DNA of 64,000 nt from Heterocephalus glaber (taxonomy: Eukaryota; Chordata; Mammalia; Rodentia; Bathyergidae). Within the stretch, counting starts at the first letter, position 1. The number at the start of each line of letters is the position of its first letter. Location: assembly GCF_000247695.1 (NCBI RefSeq), contig NW_004624880.1, positions 3,004,735 to 3,068,734 of the forward strand. The letters run 5' to 3'. Below are positions 60,445 through 64,000 of the stretch, in pieces. The translations under genes were made by a program, and so were the position numbers. A model generated the notes under the pieces. The model did no database searches and was not told the DNA's origin. It worked only from the letters and a program-made list of their open reading frames with translations.

Positions 60445-63400
60445 GTGAGTCTACTTGAAGATTTGGATCCCAGAGGCCCCTGTCTGTCCTGCCTCTGCCA
60501 GACCCAGACAATCAGCTCAAGGAGATGGACGTTCACAGAGAAAGCAGTAAGTTTCTGTTGTTTTTATTTTCAAGGCTTGGTTACTGTACAGAATTATGGT
60601 CCTCAAAAGCATGGGGTTTTCTTTTCTTTTTTTCCCCTTCTTTTCCTTCTTTCTTTTTCATTCCTTCTCAGCAACAGTAAATAATATCCCTTTCTCCTCC
60701 TGGGAATGATTCACAAAAGCAATTAAATTAGAAAGTGTTTCTTCATCACTGCTTATATCCTGGGTTAAAGATATCTGAGACTGATCTGTGTGTACCTATT
60801 CTCAACACTGTAATATTTGAAAACATTTCTGCATTTGCTCTGATGGTACTTCTACAGAATAAATACTATGTAACTGCCTAATGGATTCTCATTATGCTGA
60901 ATTTTTCCCAGGACTTACACAGACATCCTCTTTGGGGATTTTTGTTCATATTTGCTGCTCCTCAAAGTGAAGGAGAGAAGGACTTTGGAAGGAGGGTGTG
61001 GTCCAGCTGATTCAGCTTCCTTCCTGGCCCATCACTGACTCATTCATTCTGCTACTCCCTGTCCCCAAGGCCTACCCCAGCTCCTATGCTCTAACCTGAG
61101 CCTGCTACCACTGCAGTATCATCTACCTTTCTGTTACAGCCCTGTTAGACTCTGCCAGGTGGGAGATCAACCCCATAACCACACTCATTACATTTGTGAT
61201 CTAAGTGTATTTTCACAGCAAGACATACAATAGACAATAGCATCTACTCTCTCAGCTTCTCCCATCCAAGGATTATTAGCCAAAGTAATAATAACAATAA
61301 TAGTAATACTGTATCTAGAAGCTCTCTAGCATATCATATCTTCTGAGAGTCTTACAGATGTTAACTAATTAATCTTCACAGCACTCCATACAAGAGAGAT
61401 AAATATTCTTAACCATGATAGAAGGTACACATGTATATGCTAAGGACGGCAGAATAGTTCACTTATTTATCATGGTTCACTTAATACAGTAACTGATATT
61501 TTTAAAACACCCATCATAGATACAATAATTAGAAATATGCTTTTGTTAACAAAGCCACTACCCACTTCTAGTGTACCCTTGGGTACTAAATAATTACCCA
61601 CTTTGTGTGGTTATCTAGCTCACTAATTACCCACAGAAATTGGGGTCAGGTGTTAACTGCTTGAAATAAGTATCCTCCAAAGACATCGCTGAGTTGTATG
61701 GAGAAAATGATGTGTTCATAGCAAAACTTTCATAAGTCATATATTTGTAAATCTTTGTAAGCAGAGTGAAGACAGACAAGGGAAAATTCGCTTAGTATAT
61801 AAAAATCATGCTGAAGTATTGTCACAAATATAGAGAAGTTAGAAGCATGTCAGGAAATCTCATTCTCATTTACCTTTCCTTTTTGAAAATGGGTACAGTG
61901 GCATATACTTTGGCCTTATTATACAAGTACACTAAGACAATTGATGATTCTAGTTAGGAATGATTCATTTTGGCGTTACAGGGAGGTACCCAGTGAGTCA
62001 AAGATTTTTTTGACAGCTCCACCCTTTATAATTATTCTAGCATGTTTCTTTTTTCTCTGTCAGTCTACTGCAAAGACCCTGTCTGGCAAATCTGAAAGAT
62101 TCTGACCCAGTCACCACCCCTTGACAACAGTCTCTTTCTTCTTCCCAATAATGACAAAAAGAAAAAAAAAAAGTATTAAAGAAAATCCAACATCCTGTAA
62201 GTCATTCTTTTTTTTTTTTTTGCCTCTGTTTGTCCTCCTCTTCTCTCCTATTTTTCTCTTCTGTTTCTCCTTCTCATTTATGCTTTTCTCCTCCTTTCCC
62301 TTGGCATTCAGCCGAGCTTCTGCAGGTCTCACTGTCAGAGACAAAGCACAATGTATGTCTGAGTTATGCACAAAGAAGCTACCTTTGAAATACATGGACT
62401 TGGAGGAAACTACATCCTCTCCTCTCTTATTATTTACAGAACTGACATTCTATTTACAACAGTGCTGCCTGTTGTCTGCATGATTCTAGCCAGGAAAACT
62501 GGGTTACAATAACCATGTACCCACTGTGTGTATAGATAGGTAGAGACCCTAATTTTCAAGAGGTACCTGCTTTAAAGAATCATAGAGCTCTTAAAATGGA
62601 AATGATATGAGATGCCCTCTTAGTCAACTCAGAATGGCTTCCTTTTTTTCTTATGGCTCTTTTTTTTAAGCTGAAATATTACTTATCATTATCAAGGGAT
62701 TTTAGGCTGATCAATGAAGTGTGTATGTATCTGATGGACATTTGAGGAGAAAAATGCTTCAGGAATCAAGAAAATGCCTGCAGTGGCAGCAAAGGGTTAG
62801 GCTGAACTGCAGTGAGTGATGAGTGTATTTCACAATCCAAGGGAACTTAAGTGGTAAATTAGTACAGATTGCAACTATAGTCAACGAGTGAAACCCAGCC
62901 ATTGAAAGGAAAGAGATTTTTAGCATTGTAGTCACTACATGCCTGAAGAGTGTCTGTGTATCTTAAATATAGATTTGAGTCATTGCTCTTTTATCCCTCT
63001 AAATGCTTATTTCAAAGAAGTGTTGAGCATTGTTGACTTTCTGTCCATAAAGAAAACCTACCAAGATTCACAAAATATATCACCTGCACTCATACATACA
63101 TGTGTGTGTTTTCGATTCCCATAGGATGTGAAACAATTAGGGAGAGAACTGCACTGAGGTCTCTCTTCTTCCCTCTTCCCTCCCCGATACTACCCCTACT
63201 ACCCCCCCCCACACACACACACCCGCCACCGCCTTTTTCCCTCCCTGTTAGAAAATGTGATACCTGATCTCTTGGTCTAACAGGCTGAGGATTTTTTTGA
63301 ATTTGTATAATACAATGTCTGGCCTTTCCCCTGACCTGCTGGTGTATTTTTGGTCTCATTAGTAGTCAGGGAGATGCTTTGGTGCATCCGGTGCTGTGAG

Positions 63401-64000
63401 TCTGGGATGAGACACACTACAACAGAGGAGGAGGAGGAGGAGGAGGAGGAGGAGGAAGAGAGAGAGAGAGAATATGAATGAGAATATTAGAAGAGGCTTG
63501 TCTCCAAGATATGGAAGGAAGTGAGAAATGACAGGGCTGCAAGCTTTGTATAGAGGAGCATGGCGGGGTGGGGGAGCAGCTCTGAGAGCCAAGTGGATTC
63601 TCAGAAAAGAGGGGAAGCCATAGAAGAGCTAAAGGTGATTAGAGGGGGATATTGATTCCTTATTCTGCCAGAGATTTAAGCAGGCATGCAAGGAATCTGT
63701 ACCACGGTGGGCAAAGGGAGACCCCTTTCCTCCTGTAACCAGACACTCGGGCTTTCCAGGAGCCTAGGGAGAGAGCCGAGAAGAAAGGGGGCAGTGTGGT
63801 CTAGGAAAATTCAACTTGTCGCTGATTTGTGCCTGATGCTTGCTGTCCGTCAGCAGCCTCCCTTACAATCTTTTTCCTCTCTCTTCTTTTTTTTTTTCCC
63901 TTGCCTTCTCCTTCTTCACTGAAGCCTAGGGGAGCCAGTAAAGATTAAATGTGCTTTCTAAAGGCAGCCACTTCATGCTGCTATGTTGAAAGGGCCAGTG
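60445..64000. other. intronic sequence leading towards mir-125b-1
   Basis: No hairpin with the miR-125b mature sequence occurs here. Low-complexity blocks: T/C-rich 62205-62295, C/CA at 63200-63225, (GGA)n at 63425-63455 running into (GA)n to 63471. An old-repeat signal lies at 61310-61420. The stretch 63540-63860 is relatively GC-rich and not repeat-like. Open frames are mostly low-complexity artefacts. Confidence 0.5.
63425..63471. repeat. (GGA)n/(GA)n purine microsatellite
   Basis: About ten GGA units followed by GA units. The leucine-rich minus-strand frame over it is an artefact. Confidence 0.95.

Larger units (their letters stand above)
1..64000 (+). ncRNA. MIR100HG: MIR100HG-like host lncRNA, internal portion (inferred)
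   Basis: The host transcript is inferred from two sense-strand microRNA hairpins, mir-100 and let-7a-2, in the order and spacing of the vertebrate mir-100/let-7a-2/mir-125b-1 cluster. In human this cluster lies in introns of the multi-exon lncRNA MIR100HG. The human gene starts well upstream of mir-100 and extends past mir-125b-1, so this whole window should be transcribed on the + strand. Seen directly: the hairpins and two consensus-flanked candidate exons (16083-16227 and 60395-60444). Not seen: a first exon, a CpG-rich promoter, a polyadenylation end, or a coding gene. Exon structure cannot be fixed without RNA data. The host-gene extent is an inference from synteny. Confidence 0.75.

Noticed and set aside
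62521..62560. Sequence GAGACCCTAATTTTCAAG recalling part of miR-125b
   Set aside because: Only about ten bases agree with the mature sequence; the seed CCCUGAG is missing and no pairing arm is present.

Overview
This is mammalian nuclear DNA and almost all of it is non-coding. It is AT-rich, poor in CpG, and full of LINEs, SINEs, solo LTRs and microsatellites. No protein-coding host gene is supported; the open reading frames are short and random, or belong to LINE-1 remnants. Several SINEs combine a B1 (7SL-derived) monomer with an ID (tRNA-derived) unit. Other ID-type SINEs share an unusual core and have intact target-site duplications. This points to a non-murid rodent. A beaver-like (Castor) genome is my best guess from the ID variant, but I could not test it.

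The locus is identified by two microRNA hairpins on the + strand. mir-100 lies at 15913-15992 and let-7a-2 at 21280-21351, 5,287 bases apart. This is the order and approximate spacing of the conserved mir-100 / let-7a-2 / mir-125b-1 cluster, which lies in the long non-coding host gene MIR100HG (human 11q24). I found no mir-125b-1 mature sequence here; from the human spacing it should lie a few kilobases past the right edge. The whole window is therefore read as the MIR100HG primary transcript, + strand. Two segments have paired splice-site consensus and may be exons: 16083-16227, just 3' of mir-100, and 60395-60444.

Layout. 1-592: 5' end of a minus-strand LINE-1 with an open ORF1 start that runs off the left edge. 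760-2660: old DNA-transposon and MIR fragments, a TATC/TA microsatellite and a solo MaLR LTR. 2661-15877: mostly unique intron with microsatellites and a MER2 element at 13986-14320. 15878-21351: the microRNA core. 21352-34040: AT-rich intron with one solo LTR and a minimal poly(T) insertion. 34041-36245: SINEs, an old L1 tail and a CR1/L3-like relic. 37400-41582: CA repeats, a solo LTR, a B1-dID SINE and a hAT relic. 41650-47420: an old minus-strand LINE-1 split by an LTR-like insert and by a younger 2.8-kb LINE-1 with a recognisable target-site duplication. 47575-58749: more SINEs, including one SINE inside another, and a solo LTR with a perfect 5-bp duplication. 58800-64000: higher-GC intron with the second exon candidate.

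Functionally, the two microRNAs would be cut by Drosha from one host transcript, together with mir-125b-1 further downstream. The other elements are passengers in the introns.
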